Source of the DNA: Prunus persica
Taxonomy: Eukaryota; Streptophyta; Magnoliopsida; Rosales; Rosaceae
NCBI RefSeq assembly: GCF_000346465.2
Contig: NC_034012.1
Span: forward strand, 5,290,804 to 5,354,803
DNA: 64,000 nt
Direction: 5' to 3'
A program made the translations under genes and the position numbers. Each line of letters starts with the position of its first letter. Position 1 is the first letter of the stretch. Under the pieces are notes generated by a model. The model saw only the letters and a list, made by a program, of their open reading frames with translations, searched no databases and was not told the origin of the DNA. Shown piece by piece: positions 37,153 through 50,223 of this stretch.

Positions 37153-39319
37153 GAGGCCTAATGTCATTATTTTGTTCGGATTCACTTCACATACTGGGGA
37201 GGAGAGTTCTCAAAACCTCAAGTTTTTTCAGTAAATACTCTTAGCTAATAGAACTACAAAACTTCTACCAACAAACACTTGTTTTTAAACCCCTTTTCTA
37301 TTTCAAGTATGAACGACTAAGTCATCCTCCATTTCCTAAAATAAAGGGCATACCAAAAAATCCCACATTTATCATATGATGACTCAGCATACTGTCGGTC
37401 GGGAATCACATACCATACGTATGCCCCAGTAGTGGCCCTAATGAAATGGACATCCATCCATGCATGCAGGTGCAGCAGCGATAGGTAGGCAGAGGCCAGA
37501 GCTACAGCTTATTCAGTCACAAACAGCATCCCAAATTCTCTCTTCTGCTCTCTCTCTCTCTCTTTCTTTTTTCCTTGAAAAATAAAAAAATTACAAAAGG
37601 CGAATGCTTTGTTTGACATTTTGTATCCTTGTCACATTTACATTATATTATTAAACCCAACTTAATAAGTTAATTAATTTAAAAATACGTAGCCTTTGCT
37701 TCAAGATTATTCCCCTCTATCCAGACTCGCACACCATCAGACATTTGAGACTATTTAAAATCATAAAACCCACACTGAAATTAAGCAGCGTTATTTAACT
37801 AACCCGAATGATTAAAGTTGTATTTAGACACATGATTAAGACACCAATCTCTTGTCCGGCAGGAAAAAGATAAAGTTGTCTTAAAACAAATCAATCGTAA
37901 TGAATTAAAATTAGAGTAATGTCAAAGAATTGAAGAAGTAAAGGGAACAAAGACAACAATGCGTGGTGAATAATGTTCATCACGATGTTTGATTTTTTTA
38001 TTTTTTTTCCCGCAAAATCTAAATCTAGTTACATTTCACCAACCGATTCATTTGGCGGTGTCCCCACTTGGGTCGGCAACAAAATATCGGCTGCTGATTT
38101 CGTTCGTGTATCTTTTGCAGTTTTTGTTTAGACAACACATTGAAAACTTAGGATGTTTTTTTAATGTTTATGCTGCATTTGATTTTGAGCGTCGGTGGCT
38201 AGTGGAGGTTGAGAGGAAGCCCCCACGAAAGTGAAGTATGTCATAGATCCACGCAGTAATGGACTTCCCCTCATGGCATTGAATTGCAACCATGAAATTA
38301 TGAACTTTTTGGATTGTTTTTGGATTGCATGAATATATGAAGGGACAATGAATTTGGTAGACTTGTGGTCCACAAGCTCAAATGATAAATTCCGAATTGT
38401 TTTCACTTATAGTAAGACCGAGTGATGTGTTATGTTGTCTGATTATAAGTAGAGATTGTTGATTAGACTAATTTTTTTTGAATGTGTGATTTTAATTTAT
38501 AATATAGTATTAACAGGTGATGTTACGGCTCTATATGAATTATAATATGTGTGCAATCATCTAGATATAAACACTAAACCTATAACATTCGCGTGATGTT
38601 ACTTTTACACTTAATAATTTCTCCAAGTTAATCTATATAACACACTAGTTTTTTATTTATTAAGACAATACAATTCTTGTTACACCAGAAAAAAAATATA
38701 TAAAACGAAAAGAAAAAGAATAAAAAGTTGGGACCTAGTGGCGGGAACTCGTGCACAATTATAATAGAAAGGAAAAAAGAATAGTGCCGGTAGTTTGAAG
38801 GAAAGAGAAGGAGATGGACCATGCGAAGCATCTTTGAGAGGAGCTAACCATTGGGATATGCTTTAGTGCTCGACAAAATATTGAGACTTTTAATTAGGTC
38901 AAAAGGAGACTCGGTCGTCTAATCAATTGGTGGGATCATCGTCACTTAAATTAGCTATAGCTTTCTTCATCACTTAATTTCTTATATGGTTAGAAGTCTT
39001 TTCTCTATCTACCCAGTTGACAACTTGACATCACATAGGTCAAAGCCATATGTTAGCCAATACATGGCATACACGAAGGCGTGTTAAGGGCAATTGTTCA
39101 CTCTCGCTTCGATAATTTCAACCTTGTTCGCATAGGTAGGGGTGGAGCTATTCACAGACTTGAAGTGACCTTGGTCCTCTTTCATCTTCTCATCTCCTTT
39201 ACTATAGAGAAAGTTTCTACATAGGTTACAGAAAAAAAATCCCTTAATTTTGAACTTATGCTCCCAAATGTCAAACTCTACCTCCGTCATTGCGAATGGG
39301 TAACCTTTGATGACAAATT

Positions 39320-39357
<38 letters not shown>

Positions 39358-42043
39358 GCATCTAAAACTCTCGAGGTATCAATAAGATGCAGCCACATAT
39401 TTTGAATCAATTAAGGTATATTGGGACTAATCATGGAATTGAAGACAAATACAAATGAGAGGAGGGTGCAACTAATTGTTGCCTTTTTGACAAGTCTATA
39501 GGAAAGTTCCGTACAGAAATCAGCTGCAGGTTGGGTACGGGACCCGGACAACTGTAATGGACAGGATCAATACGTACCATGCTAGCTACCATCTCACTGT
39601 TGAATGCATGTATCAAAATCTAAAGAGATACGCCCATTTATTGAGACACCTGGTTATGGATAGCTCGAATATATATATAGGAGTATGTTTCATGGAATAA
39701 TTTTCACTCCTCAAATTGTCTCAAGAAAATAATTGTCATATTGTGAATTAGAACTATTATAGTTGATTAGGCAAATATATCCAAATATACGATCTAGAAA
39801 TACATCACACGTGACAAGAAGACATTGTTCACAAATATTAACTAGTGAGATCGATTTGGTAAAAGTATATGTGAATATGTAACATATCAGATATTTGACA
39901 AGAGGGGGCGTTACTCATACTCAATGTACATACACGCATCTCAAAATGTAAGCGGTAGAAATGCAAGAAATGATTGATCTAGCAAAGGATAAGATATCCG
40001 GCATTAAATGTCGGTACAACCGTACAAGAAGAAGCCGGTTGAGAAGGAAAATCAAAGAATCATAGCAACAATCACATGTTATCAGGGCCTACAAGGGATT
40101 TGATCGATTCTCATGGCTTATAAGCATCACAGGATCATCCCACCACAGCCAGTTCACTATAGTCTCTCTCTAGAGATCTGAATGAATTGTTTTGTAGGGC
40201 AGGTACCAGTGGACGTAGTACTTGATTGAAAATGAAAATAAATGCATGGGGAGGGCAGGCCACTCTATTTAGGGTTAGGGCTCCACCCGATATGACAGTC
40301 TATCTGTATATGATTAATTGGGTGCAAATTGAAGTCCTAGGAGAAGATCACAGGATCCATCCATCCATGTCCATCCTTACCCAAAAACAAGAAAACAAAC
40401 AAATAACTTTTTGCATTCAGCACAATTAGAAAAGGAAAATGCTTTGAGGGAGTGGTTAATTTGATGTAATGTTTAAAAGTGGTGTTGGGTTTAGGAGAAT
40501 TTGAAACTTTGAAAACGACTCTAAGAAAAAAGAGTGAAAATTTGAAAGAAACATGGCTCTTTAGAAAGACTGGCTAGTACTTCCACAACCACAAGTAAAG
40601 GGAGACAATGAGAAAGAAAGGGGATGAAGTTTCAATTTAAAGCATTATTTATTTATTATTGTGAATAGCCTAATTTTTTTTTAGGAAGATTCACTATTAT
40701 ATCCGATATAGGGGTCCAAAAGGAACTATAATCGATTTCTTAAAACAAGCCCAACTCCAAAACTTCATAAATTTAAAATAAATTAAAAAACCCCCAAAAC
40801 ACTCAATAGCCATCAAAGTAATTTAATGATCAAAATTAAATTCAATAGGGTCAGTTGTCATTTTTTGAGTTTTTTTATATAGAAATTAAATGATATAAAA
40901 TTTATCTATTATTAATGCTAAGAACAGATATATGACTAAATATCTTTTTCTTTTTTTTTTCTTTTTTTTTAAAAAATCAGTAAAGTATTCCTTCCATAAA
41001 TATTTGAACCCAAGAAGATATTCTATATGTTTTCAATATGCCAGAGAGGTAAGGTACCACGGACACACTATGGTACAATATGATAAGATTATATTTACGG
41101 GGGTTCAATCATTTAGCTTCTCTCCTTATTCTTATTCAAAAATTTTAAATAGTAGTAGGTGACATTCATTAAAGTACGCGGCTATGGAGTAAATCAAACA
41201 TTTTACTGACATATTAAAATTGTGAACATAAGCTGCTTTACGTTATCTGTAATATAAACCTTAAAACAAATCCTAAATATATTTTATGCAATGATAAACC
41301 CTAAACGAAATCGTAAAATCACCACCCTCGTAATATCAATAAAAGAAACACAAGTCGAATAAGTCATTAGATCTGTCCAATTAACAAGAATAAGAGAAAA
41401 AAAGAATTAATTAGACCCGATTAAAGATTCAATTCCTTTTCATTGTAACAAAAGATTAAGTAGAATGATCACGGTAAATCTTTTAAGTTTTCTTTCAGAT
41501 TTGACCGATTATGTTCGCTAAATTTGAATGTAAGAGGGCGTTTGGTATGTTTATTTTTGTTTTTTTTATATGCAAAAAGGAGGTCCCTTACGTCACTGTA
41601 ATTATAGAAATGTAGAGAATAATCTTTTACCTTCCAAAGGGTCGATCCGTTCGACTCCTAGACTGTCCTTTTAGTCAACTGCCGCTTCAAAAAACGCCAA
41701 AACAACAAAAGCCCAAGAATATTTTCTACCATACACCAAATCCATACAAACTCTTTTTTTAAAAAAGAATTGTGGCGGTATCATAGCTCCCTCCAACAAG
41801 CCACAACAGCAACAGCATCTTTTATTTTCCTCAATAATAAAAAAAATTATTTATAAACAACAACAAAAAAAAAAAAAAAAACTTGGTCGTATGGTAGTGG
41901 CAACCTAAGAATGTTCCAAGATGGTCACAAAAACATTCGATTAATAAATTAAAACAAAAAAAAAATGTGGCAAAAAAAAGAAAAAAAGGAAAAGAAAAAC
42001 TTAATATCACTCTCTCTCCCCATCCCCTTCAAATTCTCACACC
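37153..42043. other. Gene-poor interval upstream of the patatin-like gene
   Basis: AT-rich DNA with simple repeats, for example CT near 37549-37564 and TA near 39326-39351. Open frames are short and low-complexity. No gene, RNA or clear transposon boundary was found. Confidence 0.5.
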
Positions 42044-42050
42044 TATAAAA
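42044..42050 (+). promoter_or_regulatory. TATA box of the patatin-like gene
   Basis: TATAAAA, 124 bp before the start codon, with CT-rich sequence just upstream (42010-42019), a typical plant core promoter arrangement. Confidence 0.7.
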
Positions 42051-42173
42051 ACCCTCCTAGTGGCTAGCTACTCCCTACCCATCTTCATCCACTACTACTA
42101 GCTACCTAAGCTACAACCCTTTACCCAAATCTTCAGTACGTACGGTGGTCTTTTTTGCATTAAAGCTCCAAAA

Positions 42174-43909
42174 ATGGCGGCTCTGTCAACATCCTCCTCC
42201 ATGCTCAACATTGACTCAAACTCTCCCGACGTTGACAAGCTCTCCTACGAAATCTTCTCCATTCTCGAAAACAACTTCCTCTTCGGCTACAACAACAACG
42301 GCAGCAGCGCCGCCAAAGAAAACCCAACAGCCCAAAACCTCCTCTCCGATACCAAACCCACCAATCTCTCCACTCCCCTCCATCACATGCATTCTAGCAA
42401 ACACTTCACGGGCAAGGTCCGCGTCCTCGCCATCGACGCCGCCGGCGCCACCGACGGCCTCCTCGCAGCCAACTCCCTCGCCCATCTCGAGTCATCTCTC
42501 CGCCGCAAGTCCGGCAATCCCAACGCCGCCATCTCAGACTTCTTCGATGTCGTTTCCGGGTCGGGCTCCGGCGGCATTCTCGCCGCTCTCCTCTTCACCC
42601 GGAAGTCTAAGGACGGGTCGACCCGACCCATGTTCACCGCTCAGGAGGCCCTCAACTTCCTCCTCGACAACCGCCGCAGGATCTTCAGGTCGTCGACGGG
42701 GGGGATTTTCCGGCGGGTTTTCCGGCCGACGAGGGCGGAGAAGGAGAGGGAGAAGCTCTTCCGCAAGACGTTCGGCGACCAGCTGAGCCTCAAGGACACG
42801 CTGAAGTCGGTGCTGATTCCGTGCTACGACATGTCGTCCCGCGCGCCTTTCTTGTTTTCGCGGGCGGACGCGGTGGAGATGGACGGCTACGATTTCAAGA
42901 TGAAGGACGTGTGCACCGCCACGTCGGCGCAGCCGGCAGTGGAGGTGAGGTCGGTGGACGGGAGGACGAAGATCATGGCCGTCGACGGGGGGATCGCGAT
43001 GAACAATCCGACGGCTGCGGCAATTACGCACGTGCTGAATAATAAGCAGGAGTTTCCGTTCTGCAATGGGGTTGAGGATCTGTTGGTTGTGTCTCTCGGA
43101 AATGGAGAGTCAGAGCTAGGAAATTTGTCGCCTTCTGGCTGCCTCAAAATCGCCGGTGAAGGAGCTTCCGACTTGGTAAGAATTTTGATTATTTTTATTT
43201 TAGGATGTTTAATTATTATGAGATTAAATGAATTTTACTCGACTAATTGAGAAATTCACTAGTAAAAAAAAAATTAATATGGTTTATGATTTGCTAATTT
43301 AATATGGTTTTCTAAGGAAAAAAAAATTTGATTTGGTTCATGATTCTTGTACTATATGTATGGGGGTGGCATGATAAAAGTGCCACCTAATTATTAATAT
43401 AGAAAAAAAAAAGAGGCCCTTTTGTGCAATATTTTTAATTTGGTGCTCAATTAATTCAATTTTCTTTTTATGAGTAGGTCAGCTACCTAATCATTTTTTT
43501 TTTCCTTCTTCTGCAATTAAAGGTTGATCAAGCTGTTTCCATGGCGTTTGGACAATCTCGAGCAAGCAATTATGTCCGCGTGCAAGCCAACGGCATCATA
43601 TCGAAAATGCATGGAGGTCTGCAAGCCTCAAACAAGAACAAGAACAAGAACAAGAAGATAGACATGTTGGCCTTGACAGAGGAAATGTTGGCACAGAAAA
43701 ATGTGGAGGCCGTACTATTCAAAGGCAAGAAAATGGTGGAGAGCACAAATGTGGAGAAGCTTGAGATGTTTGCTGGGGAGCTGATTAAAGAAGAAGAGAG
43801 GAGAAAAACTTGCTTCTTGCCAACTGTGGTTTTGAAACAGACTTGTTCAACATCGCCTAGCAGAACATCATCTGCCACAACCCTATCAACCATGTCATCT
43901 TCATGTTAA
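42174..43909 (+). CDS. Patatin-like protein, group III (non-canonical GxGxG)
   Basis: A patatin-related lipid acyl hydrolase family member of the plant group III (pPLAIII) type, which acts on membrane lipids and affects cell elongation and wall composition. Two exons, 42174-43175 and 43523-43909 (GT-AG), encode 462 residues, normal for the group. The oxyanion-hole segment is DAAGATDG instead of the canonical Gly-rich loop. At residues 129-133 the sequence is GSGSG, so the serine nucleophile of GxSxG is a glycine (131); this replacement is typical of group III. The catalytic-dyad Asp is kept (Asp271 in AVDGGIAMNNP). The C-terminal tail is Ser/Thr-rich with a KNKNKNKK run. Exon 1 is much richer in GC than the surrounding DNA. 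The start is the first ATG after the TATA box in this frame, followed directly by patatin N-terminal sequence. Biochemical activity of such variants is reduced or debated. Confidence 0.93.
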
Positions 43910-45115
43910 ATTAATTAGTCTTAATTACTACCTTAAGCATTCGCAGCCGGTCGGGAAAATCGAGATTAAGCATCCGACTCTGAGCTGAGCTGCTGAGTTT
44001 GAGAATTTGGGGTTTAAGTTTTATTTTGCTAGCTGATGATCATAAAGTGTATATTTATGGTAGAAGGGGGTTTGCAATGTGTATACGAGTTAAGTATGAA
44101 GGCAAGGCAAGTAGTGGCAAAGTGTAATCAAATTCAAGATTGGAGTTTTTCTATATTATAATATAATATATATATACATTTAATTTCGAATTTTACTTTA
44201 GCTTCCTTTTGGCTTTTGGTTGAGGGCTGGGGCTACATGTCAGAGATTTGAATATGTAATTGCAGTTGTTGGATGCACATTCTACTCATTCATGGAAACC
44301 CCATCACCTCTCACTTTAGATTTTAAATGTGTTTAGGGAATCAAGTTAGTTCAATTGAAGCCTTGACGGGCGGTTTGCATAATAACTTGATTTAAAGAAA
44401 CCATAAATTTTGGAAAAAAATAAAAAGAAAAGAGGTAAAGAAATATATTTCCATAATTTGGTCTACAAAAGCACTATAGCCAATTGTATATTAGTGGTTC
44501 CGGTCTTTGTTTAGGGCTGGTGTTGTTGTCGTGTCACAACTTGTGTTGGTTCTGGATGTTATTTTGCTCATTGGAGGAGGAGGAATTTGAACACATGATG
44601 TTAAGTACATATATAACTGCTCTTAACCATTTGAGCTAAAAATTTATTATGAAATGATGTTTTAAATATTCTTTTATGCTTTATTATTAGTACTACTAGT
44701 ATACGCCGACATGGTGTTACAGTCACATTGAACAATTTCTTCATATATCGGATCTTTTTCTTTTTTTGTGTGTTTGTTGGTTTGGATTGGGGAATTTTGT
44801 CCAAAAAAAAAAAAAAGATTGGGGGATTGGGCTGCGTATTCTGGTTTGCTGGCCCAATCTCAATTAAACCTAGTTTGTTGGGCCTCTTATATTCCTTTAG
44901 CTTTTGGGTTTCGTTCAGTGCTTTTGATTTTAAAAATGAAAACTAAATCTGGACTGACTTGAATTGAACAAAAGAACCCGAATTAGGTCGGTTCGGAGAA
45001 TCAAGGAATTTACGCCGACATTACTCTCCAGTCGATATAAATTCCACAAACTTTAAAAGAAACATAAGAGTTACAGAAGAGGTGGCAAGAAGAGAAAGGC
45101 CTCTGTGGGTACGCA
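43910..45115. other. Intergenic region
   Basis: Holds the patatin-like 3' flank and the upstream region of the BRF1-like gene. A stretch at 45081-45115 reads in another frame as GGKKRKASVGTQ, probably remains of a longer BRF1 coding region (see the next gene). Nothing else is recognised. Confidence 0.5.
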
Positions 45116-47279
45116 ATGTCACCTGCGGATGGTGATGTCTCAGAAAGCCTCTCTGATATTGACGATGCAGAGGTACGCAGATAATTATATTTATATTGCT
45201 CTTGCTTTTCTTGAGTTTGAATCGTGGTTGCCCATTTTTCTCAAGTTGATGAATAGAAGGTAGATGCTCAAATTCCTCAATGATGATTTGAATTTAATCT
45301 ACATATCAATGCTCTTGGAATTTCCTTTCATGGTTATTGTGAAAAGTTTTGTTCTTGGTTCTTGACAATCAACCACATTTTCTATGTTTTAAAATAAAGG
45401 GTAAAAATTAATGAAAGACAAAAGCAGTGATCCTGAAAAGGAAAGTTACCCCCTGCCCATGATCCGTCAGCTTTCTTCAAGATCACTTCCATCATAGCCA
45501 CTTGGTATATAGTGCTTGGTCTAGACTTATCTGTAAAGTATTGTCTTTTATTTGGATTTGTATATGATTGTTGCTTCAATTTTTTATTTTTGGAATTTTG
45601 ACATGGAAGGCATGATGCTTATGGTTTGTAGGTTGTTGGCTACCTTAACAGCAAGCAGGCGGCACTGTTTAAAAGAATGATTTGGGAAGCAATGAACAAG
45701 GACTATGATAAGGTAATGCCTTTGAAATCCATAAATTTTATCATATGTGTGTTCACAAGGATTCGGTGCAAGGCTAGGGGCTTTCTTAGTTTCCGTTTGT
45801 TCCATGGTTTCTTTTTATTTGTTGTCTATATTTTTGGCTTTTGAGTCTTTAGATTGAAAATTATTGAGGTTATGTAGTTAATCATGATTATCAGCCCCTG
45901 CATTATTTGCCTCTTCATTCTCCTTAGCTCTGTGATTGTGCGGGAATTCTTCACTTTTAAAACTGACCTCTTTTCTTGTATTTGAGTTTATGTTTGCTGC
46001 ATGTCATATGTGCGTTGTGATCTGAAGCATAGGCTTGGAAGTCTCGTCCAGCTTAGAGTTCTTGCCTAGTTCTGAGCTGTTATTGGAGTCACACACTGCA
46101 TAACTGTGTTGAAAGTTTTCACTTCAATCTTATTTGCATTTGACTTATCTTTTGTTCTTTCGACTATCTGTGTATGTTTTACTGCTAGCATTGAGTCTTA
46201 TGTATTGATCTCTATATGCAACTATAAAATTGGCAGGAAAAGAGTAGAAAACGAGCTAGAATGGCCAAGAAAGCTACTCGTGCTAAAAAGCCAGAAAAGG
46301 CTGTCAAAGTTTCTACTGTGATGGATACTAAGAATGTAAGTTAATAAACTGGTTTATGGAATTTTTGGTGCTTAAATTTTCCTGCCATGTTGGTTGTCCT
46401 ACTTATAATTTATTTAACAGATACTAATGTGACATTTTGTTCTTGCAGAGGCTGAGTTCAAAAATCAACTATGATGCTTTGGATAAATTAAATGAAGAGC
46501 TTGTAAGCATCTTATATATGTCTTGTTTTAAAATCAATTTTGCTTTTTTTTTTTGCAAATCTCATATTATGTTCCGTCAACATCCAAGGTCTCATTAACT
46601 GATGCACAGACTACAAGCGACTAAAAGCCAATCAAATCTAATGGCACATTTAATTTCGATTGTCAAATGATGTTACTTGTTCAATATAGTTTTTGTTTTC
46701 TTAATGTCTGGTTAGTGGGCAGATGCCAAATTCCTGTTTAATGGAATAAAGGTATATACAAGTGTCACAAACCATGGCAAGATAGAACTTAATACGTAAA
46801 AGAATGATCAATTGTGCAGGTTGTTTACTTATTGGGCAATTAATGGGAGACTTTAAAAAATAGGAAAATCTTTCATCTTTTTATGTGGTTAATAGTTTTT
46901 TTGCCATGCAATGTAGTTCTTACCTAGTTAGAAATCCTGGTAGGTTTTAGAGAACAGAGGTGTCATTCTGCCAGTAATTGCTAGAACCTTTTCTAATTTT
47001 TTTCCCCATGTGTAAAATCAGGGTTATGCACCTGCATTCGAAGAAGGCACAAAGTCTAATTGTGGCAGTCCAGGTGATATGCAACTGTCAAATGAGAAGA
47101 AGAATTTTGAAGGCAGTCATGATGATGATTTTGAGCATGAAAGTAATGGATACAGTGAAGAGGCTGAAGCCAGACAAGGCCATGATGATGATACATATGT
47201 TGCAAATGACCAATATAATGGATGCAACTATGATGACGAATACAATTACGATGAGGAATGCGATTTTGACGAATTATGA
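45116..47279 (+). CDS. Short BRF1-like protein (TBP-binding C-terminal part of a TFIIIB subunit)
   Basis: Five exons: 45116-45172, 45632-45712, 46237-46335, 46449-46502 and 47022-47279, with clean GT-AG junctions and consistent phase, encode 182 residues. The protein begins with an acidic stretch (SESLSDIDDAEV) followed by GYLNSKQAALFKRMIWEAMN and a Lys/Arg-rich segment. This order is that of the BRF1 TBP-binding domain, which anchors TFIIIB at Pol III promoters. The C-terminus is very acidic (DDDFEHES, DDEYNYDEECDFDEL). A full BRF1 would also have an N-terminal zinc ribbon and two cyclin folds. None is present upstream, so this is a 5'-truncated duplicate that retains introns (not a retrocopy). 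Just upstream, GGKKRKASVGTQ appears in a shifted frame, so the old frame is broken and the present ATG would be a new start. It could be a pseudogene or a truncated regulator. Confidence 0.7.
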
Positions 47280-48248
47280 CTCAAATAAAAAATGATTCAG
47301 TTGTATCATGTTGCGATCAAAAGGTTAAGCAATTAAATCTTCTGGTTTTTGATAACTTTTTTGATTGGTATCAGTCTTGAGGAGAGATGCAATTGAGCGT
47401 TGCTTGCATGTCAAACTATGTGAACTATAACCATGAGCACAAATTTGTAAATTGAAACATTGAATGGTTGGTTCCAAGCTGTTCACACTTTATTTAGTGT
47501 TGAGGGAAGCACCAGTTTGACAACAATATTTCCCCAACATTGACAACACCAAAAGACTTCTTAATATTATATACAAGTCTGATGAATTTTTTTGATTTGT
47601 ATCTCAAACTATGAATTTATATAATTCAATTAAATTTATTCACTGTTGAAAAATCTTTACATAGGAACACAGACTGAATTGTCTCGGTTCCAACTTCCAA
47701 GCTGTTCAGATTTTGGTAGCAAGAGCAAGGTACTTGGTATGATGGCCCTGAGCTATAATTTTACATGTCTTCTTCTTCCTTAACTCAACATTGGCAACAC
47801 CAACTGCCTTCCAAACTCGAAAAGCCTTGGCCTCAATCTCAAAACATGAGTGATACATAATAGTATGTCATGGCCACCCAAGCAAAGTAGAAAAGGTGAA
47901 GAACCTATTCAAGTTGCATCGCTGTGTAATCAAGTCCTTCTATATTGTAGTGCTCATAATTCATATTATGGGGGCCTGTATACTTTTGTCAAAACCCTAA
48001 TATGAATTCTTCACTTATATAATTACATAGGTTATGTTTAAAAAGTTCTTTTCTAATAATATCCAATACTTTGTAAAGATTTATCAATCATATCTTTGGA
48101 GCATTCTCTCTCTTACTGAGAACATTTGTTTGTGCAAAAATCATCGCATGAGAATATTTGCTTTGTGATTCTTCAACTTTTGATCTTCCTTCTCTCTCTT
48201 CTTCAATTCCTGTAAAAAATACTGGAGTAAATAGACCACACCCGGGGG
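47280..48248. other. Intergenic region
   Basis: The BRF1-like 3' flank, then AT-rich DNA. I see no gene. Two related phrases with CCAAGCTGTTCA occur at about 47474 and 47697. Confidence 0.5.
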
Positions 48249-48742
48249 TGTTGGCCAAACGCCCTCCGATGCCTAAGTTAGTTCGAGTGTTTGTGGGAAA
48301 ACAATAGCTAATAAAAGGGTATGAAGATATATGTATGGGGTGAACCGGGTGGCCGGAGCCTTGTGGAGAGGGAGACAGAGCTTCAGGTATTTTTCTAGGG
48401 TTTAGAAGTGGGTTTTTTTAAGTACCTTGAATGATGAATGAAGTCATCTATTTATAGGAGCCTCGGGGCTAGGGTTTTGTAGAGAATAAACTCTTATTGG
48501 GAGGAGTTTATTCTTTACCTAAATTCGTAGAGGTTGAGTTAGACTTGATTACATCTCTTGCTAGGATAATATATGAATTAATGATATTATCTTTATTAAT
48601 TATAAGATAATATCCTAAAATTAAGATATTATCCCAATTAATTAATTAGCCAAATAATTGATTCAATTAATTAATTTAAGGGATAATCTTCTTTCCACGT
48701 AACGTGTTGTGATTGGAGACAAAAATATTTGCTCCCACAACA
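48249..48742 (-). repeat. Possible solo LTR or LTR fragment
   Basis: On the minus strand it begins TGTTGTGGGAGC, has a TATA-like CCTATAAATAG near 48455, and ends ...GGCCAACA. The TG...CA ends and promoter-like motif fit an LTR. The flanking 5-mers (GGGGG and TTCAC) do not match, so insertion boundaries are not proven. Confidence 0.3.
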
Positions 48743-48882
48743 TTCACTTACCTATGTACCTCAACAATATTTCCAGAAATTAATATTTTGACTAGAAATT
48801 GTTGGCCTAGCCAGAATCGAGGCAATGTGAGATAAATATGTGTGAAAAATGGAGTAAAGTGAGACAAAATGGGTTACAGGGA

Positions 48883-49615
48883 CAATGACGGATCCATGAA
48901 TTTTATAAAGGGTGGGCTAATATTTTTCTTGGTTTTAGTGACTCCAAGTAATATATATATATATATATATATAATAACATTTAAAATATTTCAAAACCAG
49001 AAAGTAACAAATAAAATAATAAAATAACATCTTTTAAAAAAAAATCAAAAACAAACCTTTCTCCTTCTATCAAAAATACTATGCAGCTAGAAGAAGTAAT
49101 GCAAATGCAATTCAACAGAAGCCATCCAAACTATAGAGGGACTAGACCAGCCACTATTTAACCTCAAGCCTTGGAGTTTCAACTTCAAAATCACCTGAAT
49201 TAGTTGATACTTGTAAAAATATTTAACATAGAGCCAAAGAAGAGGTGTTTACAGTTTATTTTGGCAAAAAAAGGAAAGGGGGTTTACGGCTACTAGGGAA
49301 CATAAAGCATGAAGAAAATTTTAAATTTTCATGTTGGCAGTGGCAGACATTCAATATTTCGCATGTTTGTTTTGATATTAATTTATTATTACTACCATGT
49401 TATTTGCTCCAAAAGCAATCAAAAATGTGTTTTTTTAACTGAAAGGTAAGCTAATATTAAACAAAAAAAATCACAGGCCAGGAGACAGAGATTGTCGGCT
49501 AATATTTTTTGGAATAGGATTAGCTTATAAAATTTGCACTAAGTTTAGTATTTTTAGTATTTTCACACTGTGCTAGAGTCCAGCCTAGTCTGTACATGGA
49601 TCCGTCCTTATTCAG
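48883..49615. mobile_element. Possible non-autonomous DNA transposon with GGATCC-type inverted ends
   Basis: The left end carries ACGGATCCATG and the right end its complement CATGGATCCGT (49595-49605). The outer sequences also partly pair (CAGGGACAATG against CTGAATAAGG). The interior is AT-rich with no long frame. No 8-bp duplication was seen, so age or boundary uncertainty remains. Confidence 0.45.
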
Positions 49616-50223
49616 GAGGCAAAATGAGACTCAAATACATTTTCAGGGGTTATATAAAAAAAAAAAAAAAGAAGCTAAATATTAATACAGAGAGAGAAAA
49701 TGGAATGGGAAATTCAATAAAAAATTAATTACAATATATCATTATATAAAATAAAATAAAAAAGTTTGTTTAATATTAGCCATTCATTGTACTCTAACTA
49801 ATAGTTGAAAACTTGTGTCAAATAAAAGACGGATAATTATCTGGTAAAAGAATAATTTTGTTTAAAAAAATCAATTCTATGATGACGTTAGTCATAGCAG
49901 GGCTCAGTTTCCACATCATCAAACTGCTCGGCAATTCATCACCTTTGACAATTTGAAATTTTGTCGTCCAACGTATCCAATGTTTCTTTATTGCCTATTC
50001 AAAGACAGTCGGATTAAAATACATAAAGTCAAGGACGTCTCCTACAAAAGTGGTCAAAAAAATGAATGGTCTTGTGTTATTCGAATCTCACATTGTTTTC
50101 TATCTTTTTTTTTTTTTTTTTTGGGACGAAAATGAATTTCATTAAGAGGCAAAAGCCACGAAAAGAAACACACAACCTAAGCCAGCACACACTCAGACAA
50201 AGCAAGCTAGTGGAGCGGCTAAC

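Noticed and set aside
39084..39410. 108-codon frame with an IYIYIYIY run
   Set aside because: The run is a translated TA microsatellite, and the remainder shows no family similarity.
42145..43031. Long Pro/Ser-, Arg- and Gly-rich frames on both strands over the patatin-like gene
   Set aside because: They are shadows of a GC-rich exon; only the frame beginning at 42174 has patatin motifs.
47079..47279. Separate acidic small protein
   Set aside because: It is the last exon of the BRF1-like gene, joined by a good acceptor at 47022.
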